A stretch of DNA of 64,000 nucleotides from Simmondsia chinensis (Eukaryota > Streptophyta > Magnoliopsida > Caryophyllales > Simmondsiaceae): the NCBI GenBank assembly GCA_018398585.1, contig JAGTTD010000024.1, positions 11,560,071 through 11,624,070 on the forward strand, written 5' to 3'. Under the pieces are notes generated by a model. The model worked only from the letters and a program-made list of their open reading frames with translations. It ran no database searches and had not been told where the DNA came from. The translations under genes and the position numbers were made by a program. Positions 61,801 through 64,000 of this stretch are shown one piece after another; within the stretch, counting starts at the first letter, position 1, and each line of letters starts with the position of its first letter.

Positions 61801-63230
61801 TTGGGCTCGAGATGCCATTGTCTTAATATCCAAAGGTCTAACGTCCCTCAAGGATGGCCTCACCTAATGAACGCATGCCTTTCAACCTTAAAACAGTGTC
61901 GTCCTAACTCCCTCTAGTTTGGGTGTAAACAAGGGTCACTCAGGCATTGGAAGAATAAAAAGAAGATGAAGAGGAAGTACCAATCTTACAATTGGTGAGG
62001 AAAAGAAGAGCCAAACTTTCTCAGATAGGTATTTGGTTTTCCATATTGGCTTTCTCCCTTATTCATGCTTCCTGAGACTATCCTAACTTGCTTTTCTAGA
62101 TGTTAGGCAACTACAACCCCCAGTCATAATGGAGATCCCAGACTCTTCATCAAAGAGTCATGCTCCAGAGTCTTCCTAAGAAAAAAGCCATTGATCTCAA
62201 CTATTGATAAAGGAGAGGACGCTATTACCTCCATCTTGGAGCCTCTCATAGGCGATCGATGACCAAATGTTCATTCTTTAGTCCCCTCAAGAACAAACTG
62301 ACTCAAGCCCCTTTCTTGCTTCCATAGAGGACCTCAATCATTATTGAAGAAATCCATGATGGTATGACATCCTCACTCTGGCCCATGATCCCTCGTTATC
62401 TGAACTATAGATTGGTTCTGACATATAGGTACCATTTTTAAGAGTTATCACATGAAGTAAGTGTCCCCATGGTAGAGGTACCAACAAAAACTCCTTTTTC
62501 AGCTCTAGCTTAAGTTCTACAGGTGAGTACTAATGCTTCATACTCTAGTTTTAATTCCAAAGCTAAAGTTTATTCCTGATGCTACTAGCTCCTTGATCAG
62601 ACTACACCATGACAGGCTACTCCACCTAATTTCTCACCAGGGATGTCTTCTTCTTTAGAGAAGCAAGAAGCCAGTGGGAGGCTAGCATTTCAGCAACTCG
62701 ATCAAGGTGCTACACCCAAATTTTAGAGACTAAGAGAATTGGTCTATCTCCCTATTCAGTCTTTGGCTGCGGATGCCAACCATCAATAAGTCATCAGACT
62801 TGTGAAGGAAGATCCTAAGGTGGCACCCTCTATCATCAGAGAGCTTGAAGCACTAGGAGTGCCATCAGGATTTCCCAAGACGTCCCATCGCTCCTTTACC
62901 AGAAGCGGCGGTGTCAAGCTGCCATCAAGGATCTTGGACACTTAGTAGGACTAAGAGGCTTATAGCTCCTATTTGAAGAACTTCCAGTGGCCAAGGAGAC
63001 TTGATACCAATAAGCTCAAGAAAGTAGGAGCCTAGAGAACCAGGTCCATCAATTGGAGTAGCGTTCTCTCCAAGACTCACGAGTTAGATAACTCGAGGGA
63101 GCAGCAAAAGCACATATTGAACAGCAGACTCTTCAAGAGGAAGCCATCTCCATAGATCAACAATTGAGTGAAGCAATCAAACAGTTGTCATCACAGAAGA
63201 GTCACTAGTTAGGATTAGGACTCAACTCTT
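58895..63230 (+). pseudogene. Plant mobile domain (PMD)-like gene, antisense within the gypsy element
   Basis: ATG at 58895 opens MAQITHDLFFSIPNTDSHVE, with an early stop (RNS, stop, at 58990). LSWMFEEDSSYSYELHALGP follows to 59263, then ALRCEEKWRNLHIHEAIRVS. A probable intron runs 59420-59457 (GTATTG...TTGTAG). Next NLAFNTGPLALGPLLLTQVY, then WLV, stop, LWAQACFP, like the GP.WLLQLW..AYFP motif of aminotransferase-like plant mobile domains. Then ETYIMVQDIPFPRL and LEIRLAYRYLVPCRHVPCAT. After a solo LTR, VPILQLVRKRRAKL resumes at about 61980. A Ser/Pro-rich part and a coiled coil (HIEQQTLQEEAISIDQQLSE, about 63110-63200) close it. Many stops. Family call rests on remembered motifs. Confidence 0.6.
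60549..61931 (-). repeat. Solo LTR of the Tat-like gypsy family
   Basis: Complete LTR (1383 bp, TGTTTACACCC to AACA ends in element orientation) flanked by identical AGGGT at 60544-60548 and 61932-61936. No internal sequence adjoins it. It therefore arose by insertion then LTR-LTR recombination. It sits inside the antisense gene; reading frames DEEE...SYLSL before and DEEEVPILQL after show the gene was continuous. Confidence 0.9.
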
Positions 63231-63439
63231 TTGAAAGTGTATACAAGGAGTGGTAGGCTGTACAAGTGAATTTCGTGTGTTGTTTTGTAATTGCCATGTA
63301 CTTCTTCTCATTAATGAAATACATATTTTGCTTCAATATGTCTCTCACATTGAAAGTTCCTTTCTCAGTTTGTGACTTTAACAACTAAAGGATCATTAAC
63401 TTGATCCTCAAGACACTAATATTAAAATTTGGCCCACAA
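63231..63439 (+). other. 3' end of the antisense gene / spacer
   Basis: Contains AATGAAATA (63315-63323), which could serve as a plant poly(A) signal for the antisense transcript. No frame. Confidence 0.35.
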
Positions 63440-64000
63440 CTCAGGAAATCTAAATTTGAGAACTTCTTTATTAGAATCCTAAATTGAAGGCACATGTTTC
63501 TCTAGGAATCTTCCATTAATGGCTCTAGGATGGGTTCTTCCATCCAGATCTTGAAGTAGGTAGGCATTACCTCCAAACACTTCCACAACTATGAAGCGAC
63601 CCTCTTAGTCTAGGGACCATTTTCCAAAGATATGGTCTTTCTTGCCAATGTGCAATACCACTTTCTAGACCAAGTCCCCTAGATCAAAGGACTTTAGTTT
63701 AACCTTTTTGTTATGGGCTTTGGCCGCTCTCTTCTTTTGCTTCTCCAGCTTCTAAAGGGCATCAAGCTTATCTTTATCTAAGTTACTTAATTCGTCCACC
63801 ATAGCTTGTTTGTATTAAAGTTTAGAAGATTTTCCTTGATGAGCTAGCCTAATAGACTGAACCGTTACTTCCATGGAAATACATCGTCATGGCCATATGT
63901 TAAATATAAAGGAGTTGTCCTAGTTGCATTCGTTTGAGTGTTCTATAAGCCCATAGAGCATCAAGTAGAAGTTCATGCCACCTTCTGGGATTATCTTCAA
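63440..64000 (-). pseudogene. Ty3/gypsy integrase C-terminal part
   Basis: From the right edge: WHELLLDALWAYRTLKRMQL (63980 region), then LYIYLTYGHDDVFPWK. Next DLVWKVVLHIGKKDHIFGK-like sequence, then WSLD, stop, EGRFIVVEVFGGNAYLLQDL, DGRTHPRAINGRFLEKHVPS near 63490-63560. This is the end of the integrase catalytic domain and the GPY/F-like tail (G.Y.L..LDG). Several stops and frame changes; continues beyond the window. Confidence 0.8.

Larger units (their letters stand above)
57214..64000 (-). mobile_element. Ty3/gypsy (Tat-like) element, 3' portion with antisense gene
   Basis: Read on the minus strand: integrase C-terminus (64000-63440), an antisense plus-strand gene with plant-mobile-domain similarity (58895-63230), polypurine tract AAAAGTGGGGCAT (RC of 58606-58619), then 3' LTR 58605-57214. 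An extra gene in antisense between integrase and 3' LTR is a known layout for several Tat-lineage elements. The 5' part lies right of the window. It interrupts the copia relic on its left. It is itself invaded by a solo LTR at 60549-61931. Confidence 0.75.

Overview
This is nuclear DNA from a flowering plant, almost certainly a eudicot with a repeat-rich genome. It has a plant phytochrome B gene, GT-AG introns, plant-type Ty1/copia, Ty3/gypsy (Tat-like), LINE, CACTA, hAT and SINE relics, and a 5S-rRNA-headed SINE. The species cannot be fixed from the sequence. The only clearly intact host coding sequence is exon 1 of a PHYB-type phytochrome on the minus strand at the left edge. Everything else is transposon-derived or AT-rich spacer.

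Layout. 1-2086: PHYB exon 1 (minus), followed by its 5' leader/promoter to about 2600. 2600-13000: a DUF1985 (Ulp1/Mutator-like) transposon gene on the plus strand. Its first intron (about 7.6 kb) holds a huge array of an 83-bp satellite (3390-10640) with a higher-order period near 1.6 kb. A variant of the same satellite fills a later intron (13000-13590). 13990-15190: copia relic (minus). 15198-18290: Tat-like gypsy element with 5' LTR, PBS and decayed gag (plus). 18580-19490: unknown coiled-coil reading frames. 20100-20455: 40-bp minisatellite. 20890-21340: another gypsy gag relic (minus). 22310-25541: a foldback-type element with very long pyrimidine-rich inverted repeats. 26939-27242: 5S-headed SINE with target-site duplications. 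28813-32889: nearly full-length but frameshifted copia element (minus) with short LTRs. 36051-40648: nested stack of a hAT-like outer element, CACTA-like sequence, and a second 5S-headed SINE. 40750-45340: decayed L1-type LINE (plus). 48328-52813: a TRIM element with four LTRs, carrying a truncated copia, all inside one 5-bp duplication. 55260-57190: copia relic (plus). 57214-64000: 3' part of a minus-strand Tat-like gypsy element (integrase end, antisense plant-mobile-domain gene with its own TATA box, 3' LTR), split by a solo LTR of the same family.

The most unusual items are: (1) the intronic palindromic 83-bp satellite with higher-order structure inside a transposon gene next to PHYB; (2) the four-LTR TRIM carrying copia gag-protease-integrase; (3) two 5S-headed SINEs with perfect duplications; (4) the antisense host-like gene within a gypsy element, interrupted by a solo LTR. 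Most transposon genes have frameshifts and stops and are not expected to encode working proteins.
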